Below, in pieces: positions 11,041-21,286 of a stretch of 64,000 bases of DNA. The stretch lies in NCBI RefSeq assembly GCF_042100115.1, contig NC_091272.1, forward strand, positions 1,984,001-2,048,000, in the 5' to 3' direction. Source of the stretch: Alternaria dauci. Its lineage: Eukaryota > Ascomycota > Dothideomycetes > Pleosporales > Pleosporaceae. The position numbers and the translations under genes are program-made. Position 1 is the first letter of the stretch. Every line of letters starts with the position of its first letter. A model generated the notes under the pieces. That model saw only the letters and a list, made by a program, of their open reading frames with translations, was not told the DNA's origin and did not search any database.

Positions 11041-11929
11041 AGTATTAATTTTTACTTTTACTTATATTAAAGTATTTATCTAGTCTAGATTTAGATACTA
11101 AACTCTTTTAGTAAATTATAAACTTTATATTACTTAATAGGGTCCTAGGCTTAGCCTTCCTATATATAAAAGCTATATCTTTCGCACTCCATTCATAATC
11201 ATCATGCTCGAATTAGCAGATGATATGACTCAACATAGCTCTTTGTCTCCAAAATCGCTATGGAGTTTGCGCATCGGCACGAATTGTCAGCAAGTCACGG
11301 TTTCAGAGTTGCAAAATCGCGCGGACACCCGCCCTACTTCAGCGCTTGTTCTGAGCTGTTATTATTGGGCGCCCTTAGGCACGTCGTTGTTAAATAATTT
11401 CCTAACCTTTTAATAAACGCATCTCGTTGGCGAAAGCAACTGCGTCAGTTTGGGCGTCTGGGATTTATGCGAAGAGAAATGAGGTCGAGAGCTCAGGTCC
11501 TGCAGGAGGGGTGGGCGGCAGATGAGCGGCGGGGCTAAGCGAAGCCACCGCTGGAGGCTGTCGGCCCGTGTTTCTAGCCTTCTATATACTTCCCTAATAT
11601 ACTATAACTATAAACCTAGGACTCTATTTATTATATATTACACTAAGTTACGTAATATCTTATTTTTTATCTATTTATATAATATTCTTAGTTAGACTTA
11701 AAATACTAATAAGTAGATAAAAACCTACCTAATATAGGAAATGAGGCACCTATCGGGCTTTATTATCTACTGTGCTCGCTCCGCTTAAGTCCGCGATGTT
11801 ACTCCACAACCTCTCTAGGTACTAAAACTTTAAGATAAATACTAGTAAACGTTTCTATTTAGGGTTAGTAGTAATAAAGTATACTAAAAATATCTAAGCT
11901 TAGGTAAGTAGAAGGTTATTTAGTTATAA
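11041..11929. other. Mosaic of RIPed and GC-normal segments
   Basis: 11041-11180 and 11580-11740 lack CA/TG, while 11185-11575 and 11741-11815 are GC-normal. The segments near 11526-11550 and 11773-11800 are weakly inverted (GCTAAGCGAAGC against GCTCCGCTTAAG). They could be the ends of a ~280-bp MITE-like element. A 69-codon frame at 11204-11413 has no recognisable domain. Confidence 0.35.
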
Positions 11930-12385
11930 TTTTTACTTTCTATAAGTAGGGGGGTATTATTAAAATATAACTTTAAAAAAGTAAAAAGTAGCTATCCCTC
12001 TACTTATTAATTATAAAAGTTAATAAAAAAGATAAAGTAATAATATAGTTTAAACGCTAGACTAATTAGTATTTTAGGGTAGTAAAGCTCTAATATCTAT
12101 ATATAAAAACTAAAGTTAAAAAGATTTACTAAAGGTAACTAAAAAGATACTTATTAAATCTTAGTAGGCCTAATAGGGATTACTAGCTATTATTAACTAG
12201 TAATATAGTTATAATATATTATAAAAGAGAGAGAGGATATAGTATATTTACTATAACTAAGAAGGGTTATATAAAAACCTAGCTACTTCTAACCTTTATA
12301 CTAATACTAACTTTAAGTATCCTACTATATATAATTAAATTATATATAATTAAATTATACTATATATTAATACTATATATCCCTA
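11930..12385 (-). repeat. SINE-like 460-480 bp repeat, copy 1 (RIPed)
   Basis: Shares the full pattern with copies at 13169, 14708 and (inverted) 17640: an A-rich tail (read on the minus strand as CTTATAGAAAGTAAAAATT), a run of C on the same strand, AAAGTAAAAAGTAGCTATCC and CCTAATAGGGATTACTAGC. It is saturated with RIP-type transitions. Orientation is assigned from the A-rich 3' tail. Confidence 0.6.
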
Positions 12386-13168
12386 AAAGTAACTTATTAT
12401 AGCTATCTAGCTAGGCTAGTATACTCTCTCTAGTAAAGAGCCCCTTAACTTATTAAATATAAATAATATAAGCCTTATATATACTTAGAAGCTAAATCTA
12501 GTAGTTAATAAAGAGCTAGAGGAGTAAATACCTCTAATACTCTAAATCTTTAGTTATAGTAAATCTATTAGTTAGTACTTTATTAAGAGGTCTAAGGTTA
12601 GTAATATTATTATAAAGGTAACTTATAAGTAAACTAGAATATAGTATTTAAAGAGGGTTATAAAGTATAAGGAGATTATCTTTACTAATACTTACTACTT
12701 TATTAATCTCTTTATATTTAACTACTTTACTTACCTAACCTTTAGTAAGTAAAGTAAAAAGACTAAGAGATAGCTATACTACTAAGCTATTAGCTTTAGC
12801 CTTTATAGATTTTTTTTTTATTATTATAATATATTTAGAGACTTTTTTAAGATAAAGTATTAATTAAGTAACTATAGGCTTATATAATCCTATATTTAGT
12901 ATAGCTAGTATATATATAGTATATTATAAATACTAGATACTAAAGATATATAATACTATTATATACTTACTAAAGATAAGATATAGCCTTCTAACTTATA
13001 CGCTATCTCCTACTATCCTCTACTATCCTTTACTATCCTTTACTATTTCTACCCTTTACTACTACTACTACCCTTATATATACTAGAAAATTAAATTACT
13101 ATAATAGGTATATTATAAGTATCTAATAGCTATATAGTCTTAAGAATTACTAACTAGCTACTTATAGT

Positions 13169-13612
13169 ATAATTTTTTATTTTCTATAAGTAGGGGGGTA
13201 TTATTAAAATAAAACTTTAAAAAAGTAAAAAGTAGCTATCCTTTTACTTATTAGTTATAAAACCTAATAAAAAAGATAAAGTAATAATATAATTTAAATA
13301 CTAGACTAATTAGCGTTTTATTATAGTAAAGCCCTAATATCTATATATAAAAACTAAAGTTAAAAAAATTTACTAAAGGTAACTAAAAAGATACCTATTA
13401 AACCTTAGTAGGCCTAATAGGGATTACTAGCTATTATTAACTAGTAATATAATTATAATATATTATAAAAAGGAGAGAGGATATAGTATATTTACTATAA
13501 CTAAGAGAGGGTTATATAAAAACCTAGCTACTTCTAACCTTTATACTAATACTAACTTACTTTAAGTATCCTACTATATATAATTAAATTATACTATATA
13601 TAAATATATATA
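13169..13612 (-). repeat. SINE-like repeat, copy 2 (RIPed)
   Basis: Same landmarks as copy 1 in the same orientation, with scattered differences such as GCGTTTTATTATAG in place of GTATTTTAGGGTAG. No clear target duplication survives. Confidence 0.6.
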
Positions 13613-14214
13613 TTTCCTCTTTATCCTTATCTAAGAGGTCTTCTAGCCTAGCCTAAAAACCCTAGCTAGATAAGTACTAATTAATATATCTATAAGTATA
13701 TAATATACCTACCCTATATATACTTAGGAGTTACCTAGAGCAGTCCTTAATAAGTTAGATAAGTAATTACCTAAGTTCTACTTCCTATTCTAGAATAGAA
13801 AGGCCTCTTAGGTTAATATCTCTAGTATTAATAATATTATTATAGAGGTAGCTATTAGGTAGAGGAGGATATAGATAGGGAGGAAGGTAAAGGAGCTAGT
13901 ATATATAGCTTATATAGATAGCTACTATAGCTATAAGCTCCTTATATTTAGCTACCTTATTATTCCTAAATAAGGTACTTTTAGTTAAGAAACTAAGAAC
14001 TAGCTATACTAGTAGATAAAGGATATTAAAAAGGTATTAGAAGAGTAATATCTTAGGCTTAAGAAGAGGGAGTTTAAAAAGATACTATAAGGATAAGAGA
14101 ATAAGGTATAGATAGTACTAGTACTAATATTCCTCTAACTAAAGCTAATTATTAGATAGTAATAGCTATACTATAAATAACTAGTTAATTATTCTTAAGA
14201 AGGGGTAGAGGTAG

Positions 14215-14312
14215 TAGTAGTAAAGGTAGTAGTAGTAGAAGTAGTAGTAGTAGAGGTAGTAGTAGTAGAGGTAGTAGTAGTAGAGGTAGTAGTAGTAGAA
14301 GTAGTAGTAGTA
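14215..14312. repeat. GTA trinucleotide microsatellite
   Basis: An imperfect (GTA)n tract is broken every 12-15 bases by GAG or GAA, giving a higher-order repeat of AGTAGTAGTAG blocks. It lies inside RIPed repeat DNA, and a shorter reverse-complement tract is near 13055-13075. Confidence 0.8.
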
Positions 14313-14707
14313 GTTATAAAGGGTAGATATAGTAAAGGATAGTAGAGGATAGTAGGGGATAGCGTATAAGTTAGAAGGTTACTATAAATTATCTTATCTC
14401 TAGTAGGTATATAATACTATTATATATCTTTAGTATTTAGCGTTTATAATATACTATATATATACTAGCTATACTAAATATAAGTATAAGCCTATAGTTA
14501 CTTAGTTAGTACTTTATCTTAAAAAAGTCTCTAAACGTACTATAAAGGCTAAAGCTAACTACTTATAGTATAGCTACTACTACTACTACTTAATAATTAG
14601 CTTTAGTTAGAAGAATATTAATAGTAGTATAGCTTACGCCTTATTCTCTTATTCTTATAATATCTTTTTAAATTCCTTCTCTTTAAGCCTAAGATACTAG
14701 TCTTTAA

Positions 14708-15186
14708 TTTTTTATTTTCTGTAAGTGGAGGGGTATCATTAAAATAAAACTTCAAAAAAGTAAAAAGCAGCTATCCCTCTACTTATCAGTTACAAAAGTT
14801 AATAAAAAAAAAGATAAAGTAACAACGCGATTTAAACGCTAGACTAATTAGTGTTTTAGAGTAGTAAAGCTCTAACGTCTATACGCGAAAACTAAAGTTA
14901 AAAAAATTTACTAAAGGCAACTAAAAAGACACCTATTAAACCTTAGTAGGCCTAATAGGGATCGCTAGCATTAGCTAGCGATACAATTATAATGTATTAT
15001 AAAGGGAGGAAGACATAGTATCTTTACTACAATTAAGCTTACCTAGAATTTCGTACATTTCTATAAAAGCCTAGCTACTTCTAACCTTTATACTAATACT
15101 AACTTACTTTAAGTATGCTACTATATACGAATAAGTCGCACCGCATACGATCGAGTCGCACTATATACGAATATATGTTTCCCTTA
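14708..15186 (-). mobile_element. SINE-like repeat, copy 3, with 14-bp target duplication
   Basis: This is the least mutated copy: TG, CA and several CG remain. It is bounded by ATACTAGTCTTTAA at 14694-14707 and 15187-15200, a 14-bp direct repeat. Read on the minus strand it ends in an A-rich tail (CTTACAGAAAATAAAAAA). That combination indicates LINE-type target-primed reverse transcription, not LTR or DNA transposition. The 5' part contains two related TCGTATRYGGTGCGACT-like segments in tandem. I did not find clear RNA polymerase III A/B boxes, so the promoter class is unresolved. Confidence 0.65.
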
Positions 15187-16134
15187 ATACTAGTCTTTAA
15201 ATACTCTTTTAATATTAATAGTTTAGTAATATAGCTATCTCTTAGTCTCTTTACTCTACTTACTAAAGGTTAAGTAAGTAAGGTAGCTAAATATAAAGAG
15301 ATTAATAAGGTAGTAGGTATTAGTATAAATAATCTCCTTATACTTTATAACACTTTTTAGATACTATATTCTAGTTTACTTATAGGTTACTTTTATAATA
15401 ATATTACTAACTCTAGACCTCTTAATAAAGTACTAGCTAATAGATTTACTATTACTAAAGATTTAGAGTATTAGAGGTATTTACTCTTCTAGCTCTTTAT
15501 TAACTACTAAATTTAGCTTCTAAGTATATATAAGGCTTATATTATCCCCCCTAGGCCTTAGGGATAGGGCCTATAGTATAATCTTATATTATATTATTAA
15601 GAAATTTTAAAACTAAGCCTAAACTATCCTAATATATTTAGAAGTCTCTTTTTACTTATAATACCTCTCTATCTACTTTACTTATATTATACTTAGCTAT
15701 ACTACCTTAATATCCCTACTATTATAAATACTACTAATACTACCTAGAGATTAAACTCTATTATATTATAGTAATTATATTTTAAGATTATAAGTACTAC
15801 TATTATTATAGTTATAGTTATAGTTATAGTTATAGTTATAGTTATAGTTATAATTATAATTCCCTTTAAGCGGCTATAAAGCTTATATATTAGTAGTACT
15901 ATTACCTAAACTCTTCTATAGCCGCTACGCACCTAATAGGTCCTATTACGCTATATCCTAAGCCTCCTATATTATTATTATTATTATTAAATTAATTATC
16001 TACTACCTTATTAATACTTACCTTATACGCGTAATTATTAGCTATACCTACTTTATATAATTATAAGATAGGGATAAGCTAGCTAAGGACCTACTATAGC
16101 TATCTATTATAGTCCTTACTTATAACTACCTTTT

Positions 16135-16687
16135 TATAAGGACTTACTTTTACCTAGTAGAGAGACTAGTAAGGAAGAAGTATTATATACTATATATACT
16201 ATTCTAGATAAGAAATAACTACTTAGTTATTACTACTCTTTTTAGAGGTATATAGTCTAGTAGTCTAGAGCTATTCCCTTATAAAATAACTAAGTAAACC
16301 TAAGGGTTAAAGGTTTAATTTACTAAGAAGCCTAGTAGCCCTTTATACTTATTACTTAGACTAGGTCTATCTAGAGACTAGTAGTCTAGAATAGTATAGA
16401 GAAGATAAAAGGTAAGCTTACTTAGGGTTTAGTATATATATCTAGGATACTTTAGAATAAGAAAGAACTAGTTAGAAAGAACTAAGTTACTTTATATTCT
16501 AGAGGACTAGAACTTTCTATTCTAAAGAGGAGGGGTAGTATAAGGACTTACTTTTACCTAGTAAAGAGACTAGTAAGGAAGAAGTATTATATACTATATA
16601 TACTATTCTAGATAAGAAATAACTACTTAGTTATTACTACTCTTTTAAGAGGTGTATAGTCTAGTAGTCTAAAGCTGTTCCCTTATA
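16135..16687. mobile_element. Miniature LTR retrotransposon (TRIM-like)
   Basis: Two direct repeats of 149 bp, 16135-16283 and 16539-16687, begin TATAAGGACTTAC and end CCCTTATA; the RIP-corrected ends would be TG...CA. They enclose 255 bp. The second repeat is preceded by a purine-rich AAAGAGGAGGGG tract typical of a polypurine tract. The interior is too short for gag or pol. The insertion splits copy A: the uninterrupted sequence is visible in copy C near 62663. ACTAYCTT borders both sides, though the exact target duplication is unclear. Confidence 0.65.
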
Positions 16688-17290
16688 ACTATCTTAATAT
16701 ATACCTTTTACTCTATTATAAGTATACCTCTAGCTACTATTATATTTCTTAGCTTCTTAATATAAATATTCTACTCTATAGTAATAGATAACCTTACTTC
16801 TATATTTATCTTAGTACTAGCTAATAAAGTAATACTACCTAAGTAAATAAGAGTTATAGTAAATAGGCTATCTATATAGAAGAGAATTTTATATTAATCC
16901 TTAGTAGTATTATCTAATAAGTTAAGAGAGGAGAGGTAAGTATCTAGAAAAGGGCTTAAGATACGATAAGGCTTAAGATTATTATAGTTTAAGTTAATTT
17001 AATCCTTAGTATACTAGTACTTTACGTCTACGTTAGTATTAATATTAAGTACTATCTATAATCTTAGGAATAGCTATTTAACACCTATAATATAATTATA
17101 TATTATAAGGCGTATAGTATTAAAGAAGGTATTTCTCTTTAGTAGTAAGCTTTAGGATAGAGTGTTAAAGTAGAAGTTAAGAAGTAGAAATTTAAAGAGC
17201 TAGTAGTTACTTAAATATTTCTATAGCCTTAAGTACTATAAATATAAGCTTAGAGGTAAGCTATAAACTATAGTTATTAGCTAAAAAACT

Positions 17291-17350
17291 CCTCTTCTAC
17301 TTTAACTCCTCTTCTACTTTAACTCCTCTTCTACTTTAACTCCTCTTCTC
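17291..17350. repeat. 17-bp minisatellite inside copy A
   Basis: CCTCTTCTACTTTAACT repeats with starts at 17291, 17308, 17325 and 17342 (four units). The homologous tract has three units in copy B (26981-27023) and two in copy C (63317 and 63334). Confidence 0.85.
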
Positions 17351-17639
17351 CCTAATATTACTATAACTCTCTAGAACTACATTAAGTTTAGGGCTTTAGT
17401 TATAACCTATTTATTATTAAACTATATAAAGCTATATATAGTAAAAATAGGTATTTAGGAAATATACCTCTACTATAATTTATTATAGTATCTTTTAATA
17501 GTATTATACTTATATCTTTTACTAGTACGTTTATTATTTAAAGAAGTCTTATATTATTTATATTTAATAAGTTAAGGGGCTCTTTACTAGAGAGAGTATA
17601 CTAGCCTAGCTAGATAGCTATAATAAGTTACTTTTAGGG

Positions 17640-18088
17640 ATATATAGTATTAATATATAGTATAATTTAATTATATATAATTTAATTATATATAGTAGGA
17701 TACTTAAAGTTAGTATTGGTATAAAGGTTAGAAGTAGCTAGGTTTTTATATAACCCTTCTTAGTTATAGTAAATATACTATATCCTCCTCTTTATAATAT
17801 ATTATAATTATATTACTAGTTAATAATAGCTAATAATCCCTATTAGGCCTACTAAGATTTTATAGGTATCTTTTTAGTTACCTTAAGTAAATCTTTTTAA
17901 CTTTAGTTTTTATATATAAATATTAGAGCTTTACTACCCTAAAATACTAATTAGTCTAGCGTTTAAACTATATTCTTACTTTATTGTTTTTATTAACTTT
18001 TATAACTAATAAGTAGAGGGATAGCTACTTTTTACTTTTTTAAAGTTATATTTTAATAATACCCCCCTACTTACAGAAAATAAAAAAT
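17640..18088 (+). repeat. SINE-like repeat, copy 4 (inverted, RIPed)
   Basis: Reverse complement of copies 1-3, ending CCCCCCTACTTACAGAAAATAAAAAATT. Together with flanking sequence it forms an inverted counterpart of the 11930-12470 segment. That places it in an older repeat duplicated in inverted orientation across 11930-18088. Confidence 0.6.
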
Positions 18089-18148
18089 TATTAGTAGAGT
18101 TATATCGCGCTAAAGTTATAGTGTTATAGTGTTAGGGGCAGGCATTAC

Positions 18149-18184
18149 GCGAACCTAGGCATTACGCGCATAGACACTGTAGTG
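18149..18184. repeat. Orphan TIR-like end of a Fot1-type element
   Basis: GCGCATAGACACTGTAGTG matches the right TIR of the element ending at 9596 (GCGCATAGACACTGTACTG), with GCGAACC just inside. The partner left end was not found between 9600 and 18100. GGCATTACGCG occurs twice (from 18141 and 18158), a small tandem repeat inside the TIR region. Confidence 0.45.
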
Positions 18185-18551
18185 GCTGTAATTGCTGCTG
18201 GGAGGTCATGATTATGCTGCTTCCTTAGAGACCCGGCTAGCCGATTCATTTAAGCTAGTCTGTGTGAACCAAAATCGGGATCCAGATGCTACAATACATA
18301 CAGTACGCCAGATGGATCCGGGTTTGCGTTTCCCGTGGTCGAGTGCTTTGCTCCTGTTTCCAGGTTCTTTTGCACGTCACCGTAGCGCTCTGCAGCCTGG
18401 AGTCCGTTTTCGGCTCCTTTCCGGTTTCTGGCCCCTTTCACGCTTCTCAAGGTCCTCAATTGAGCACCAACTTAGAGTTCCATGTTCCTTTGCCCGTGGA
18501 CTACTGTAATTAGTGTGTTAGATTTTCTGGACTACTGTCTGTGCGTTCGTA

Positions 18552-19633
18552 CAGTGCCCGTGCGCGACTCGAGCCAGTTCGGGACTCGAGCCACATGCCA
18601 CATTTTGGCAACATGAAGAAATGAAGCTATTGAGCCACACACAAAAGCTATTATCGCGAGATTTCTTAGTGTGTTGTTCTATAGATGTATGCGAAACTTT
18701 CTAGCTATTCAGAATATTTTTTAGGTGGCCGTATTGACCGTGTTCGGGTCTTTCTAGGTGGAGGAGGCGGCGGCTCAGGTGCACCACCAGCTTGACTTGC
18801 AGCACCCACAACACGACAACGCTTTAGATTTTTCTTACCAGCGCTTTGTGAGGCTTTTCGCTTGCTCTTGTTTGGTGTATCGCGAGATTTTTGTAAGGTT
18901 GCAGCTTCGCGTTGCAGCTTTTTGAGCGCCCGGGCGGCAGCTAGTTCCTCAGCCCGCGCTTTCTTCTCCTTCGCCCGCTGCTCAGCGGCTTGTTGTCGAG
19001 CCACCTTTGCAGCCTCAGCTTGCTTCTTCTTGTATAAGCTTGCCGCCGCCTTCAGCTCTCTATCGAGAGTTTTCTGGAATCGTTGCTGCTCAGCTTCGTC
19101 CTGTTTCACCTTCTCGTGCGCGGGGGCTTCGCGGAGCTTTCTTGGAGACTAGAAAACAGCACCACCATGATACTCTTTGCGCTGTTGAAGGTCTAGCTTA
19201 TATCGCTTCTTCTTAGGCTTCTCTTTGCCTGCAAGCGCGTGCGTCAGGTTGTCGTTTTCGAGGTGGAGGAGTTCGTTTTGCGTCTGTAGAGAATAGAATG
19301 AAGCCTTGAGCTGCTTAGCTTCAACTTTTGACTTATCCGGCACCGCAGCGTTGTATAACTTTCGGAGCTGAGCTTCATTGATTTGGGCATACTACCGCGT
19401 TGAGGTTGCTTGCCAGCATGGCGGTTGCTAAGCGTTCTTTGAGGAACGTTAAAATAAGCTGCCGCGCGTCGCTGGGAAAGAGTCGCGTCGCGTTCAATAG
19501 CCTGAAGCGCAAGCTGTAATCTAGCCTCTTTTAAAGCTAGTAAGCTATTGTAGGGTTGGCTCATCGCGTGTATACTACCAACAACAGGATATTTTGGTGG
19601 GGTCTTGGCAGTGTGAGCCACTGACCCGTGAGG
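18552..19633 (-). mobile_element. Fot1/pogo-like element, internally deleted, right end not found
   Basis: The left end starts after TA (18550-18551) with CAGTGCCCGTGCGCGACTCG. This is related to the TIR of the element at 8636 and contains ACTCGAGCC twice. The transposase remnant is encoded leftwards. The element is cut on its right by the Tc1-like insertion at 19636. Beyond 21104 I see no matching TIR, so the right end is lost or too diverged. Confidence 0.6.
18705..19564 (-). pseudogene. Fot1/pogo transposase remnant: N-terminal HTH fused to C-terminal tail, DDE domain deleted
   Basis: On the minus strand, ATG at 19564 opens MSQPYNSLLALKEARLQLAL, followed by an ATLSQRRAAAYFNVPQRTLS helix-turn-helix typical of pogo/CENP-B-like transposases. 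Around 19360 the frame changes. The adjoining frame encodes a leucine-rich coil (QTQNELLHLENDNLTHAL), a basic patch, then LDLQQRKEYHGGAVF. A TAG at 19149 follows where relatives have Trp. After that stop come a SPRKLREA block, a long Lys/Glu/Ala coiled coil and a basic proline-rich tail ending at 18705. About 300 residues with the DDE catalytic core are missing, so the junction looks like an internal deletion that also shifted frame. It cannot encode an active transposase, but a DNA-binding fragment is conceivable. Confidence 0.7.
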
Positions 19634-19635
19634 TA

Positions 19636-21102
19636 CGCACGCGGTTGACAAAAAAAAGCCGACTCACCGAGCCGCGCACCCCACAACAACACCGCCAAAT
19701 GCTAACCAGCTGTCATCCCAACTCAATACCTCCACCACCACCCTAGAAACCCCCAAATCTTTTTGCGCGCATCTTTTTCGCCATGCCCAAAAGCACAAAT
19801 CGCGAGATTGAGACCCCTAAAAAGGCGAAGATCAAGGGTGCTGCGGAGTTCATGGACGCCAAGGGCATCACATACTTGCACAGCGACTTGTTCCGCTTCT
19901 ATGGCGTCAACAAGCAACAGGGATGGGCAATATTGAGCGACAAAAGCGATGAGAGCAGCCGGAGGCATCACAATCGTCAAATTTCACCAGAAAGAAGAGG
20001 CAGGAAAGCTCTTTTGAGCCCTTCACAAGTCCGGCAAGCTGACAGATTCCTCCAAGATGTTGGATGGGATGCAAGAGTACTTACTTGGCCACAATTGGCT
20101 CAAGAACTAGACTTTGGAGTCTCTGGGAGAACACTACAACGTGCTCTTGGCTCTCTTGAGTATTCAAAATGTATTGCTTGTACAAAGGGATGGGTATCTC
20201 AACGTTGTGCAAAGATACGGGTGAAGCATGCCGAAACGCTCCTTGCACTCAAGCCAGAACCTCAGGATTAGCATAACGTACGCTTTTCAGATAAAGTACA
20301 CTGCCGTGTAGGTCCCCAAGGCAAGCTTCGCATTGTTCAGAAGCCTAGGGAGCGTTATTGTGGCGATTATATTCAAGAACAGCTCAATCAGGATGAGGAG
20401 AAAGATTGGGAAACCTCCCACATCTAGGGAGCTGTTGGCTACAACTTCAAGTCAAACCTCACCTTTTACAAGGTCGCCGGTAACCGCAATAGCAAGCTCT
20501 CCTTGAGTGCTTACAGGGACTAAATCCTCAAGCTAGTGGTGAAGAAATAGCTCCAAACTGACCCCCCATTCATTCTGGAAGAAGACAACGACAGCGGCCA
20601 CGGCGGAGGCAGCTAGTTAAACCTCGTAGCTCGCTAGAAACGGGATAACTAGCTTGATTACTACTTCAACTCACCCAACAGTCCTGATCTTTCACCTATA
20701 GAAAACTGCTAGCAAGTGATGAAGCAACATCTCAAGAAGTTTCCCCATTAGGATAAGTTTAAGACGAGAGAATTAGCTTGTAAAGGGTGGGGAAATGTAT
20801 CACAAGGCTTCATTAATGATCGCGTCAATCAGATGCCCGAAAGACTGCAAGCTTGTATTGATATGGAGGGTAGAATGACTAGGTACTGAAGAAAAATGAG
20901 TGAAAACAAAGCCTGAACGCTCCTTTTGAGCTACAACCCCCCAAAAAAACTTAGATATATAAGTTTTCCATACGACTAAATAGCTTCACGCTTCGATTTG
21001 AGCCCAAATATGTGATATTACATGTTGTTTTGGTGGTGTTGCAGTACTAATCGTGATGGTGTGGGGCATCGGTGAGTCGGCTTTTTTTTGTCAAACGCGT
21101 GG
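19636..21102 (+). mobile_element. Tc1/mariner element with intact ends, inactive transposase
   Basis: Terminal inverted repeats of about 36 bp (19636-19672 and 21068-21102) share ACGCG, TTGACAAAAAAAAGCC and GACTCACCGA, and are flanked by TA at 19634-19635 and 21103-21104. The total is 1467 bp, normal for this superfamily. It is inserted just upstream of the remnant Fot1-like transposase start, so it is younger than that element. The single gene inside is in the plus direction. Confidence 0.8.
19783..20889 (+). pseudogene. Tc1/mariner transposase (DDE) with nine in-frame stops
   Basis: One uninterrupted alignment frame of 368 codons. The N-terminal third (to 20268) is open and holds the DNA-binding HTH region, including LTWPQLAQELDFGVSGRTLQ. 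The catalytic part follows in the same frame: FSDK with the first Asp at 20290, EEDNDSGHG with the second Asp at 20584, and SPDLSPIEN with the third acidic residue around 20701. Stops are at 20269, 20425, 20521, 20548, 20614, 20635, 20650, 20710 and 20740: eight TAG and one TAA. Each fits Trp TGG>TAG or Gln CAR>TAR, i.e. RIP-type transitions, with no frameshift. The element is therefore dead by point mutation only. A truncated 162-residue HTH protein could still be made. Confidence 0.85.
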
Positions 21103-21286
21103 TACGTTAATAGAAAGTGCTGCCGGCGTTCCGCCACGGCGAGGTTTCCGTTACGTAGAGATGGACGTTACCGGACTAAATATTAAGTGTATTGCGATTA
21201 ACTTGCACTAAAAATTGTCTAATTTGGTCTATCCGACGTGATGTTGTGGTGCTTTGAAGTTGAGGGCTTCAGTGGTGATGGGGACG

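Larger units (their letters stand above)
15546..17547 (+). mobile_element. Retrosequence family, copy A (interrupted by a miniature LTR element)
   Basis: It begins CCCCCCTAGGCC and ends ATTATTTAAAGAAGT. Without the 553-bp insertion it is about 1.45 kb. It is flanked by CTTATATTAT at 15536-15545 and 17548-17557, a 10-bp target duplication. The empty site is visible in inverted form near 12460. It contains a TAGTTA microsatellite (about 15800-15850) and a 17-bp minisatellite. Relative to copy C it lacks a 54-bp intron-like segment exactly at AGAG/TGTT (17162/17163). No intact coding frame survives RIP, so its encoded product, if any, is unknown. Confidence 0.65.
11930..18110. other. RIPed AT-rich repeat nest
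   Basis: CA and TG are nearly absent outside the younger insertions (14708-15186). Sequence at 12450-12790 recurs inverted at 15201-15540, and 12790-13080 recurs inverted at about 14310-14600. An older repeat is therefore present twice in opposite orientation, and its second copy was later split by the copy 3 repeat and by retrosequence A. I could not assign the underlying older element to a class. Confidence 0.7.

Noticed and set aside
11204..11413. 69-codon frame in a small GC-normal island
   Set aside because: No homology signal and bounded by RIPed sequence; probably chance.
14215..14312. Regularly spaced repeats resembling a CRISPR-like array
   Set aside because: A simple GTA microsatellite without spacers of constant length; the genome is eukaryotic.
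11930..18088. Interpretation of the 460-bp repeats as LTRs of one retrotransposon
   Set aside because: Copy 3 has a 14-bp target duplication and an A-rich tail instead of TG...CA ends with a 4-6 bp duplication, and the copies are in mixed orientation.
18192..18513. Two overlapping 75-105 codon plus-strand frames
   Set aside because: No domain, overlapping in different frames, and lying between two TIR-like ends; more likely non-coding or transposon flank.
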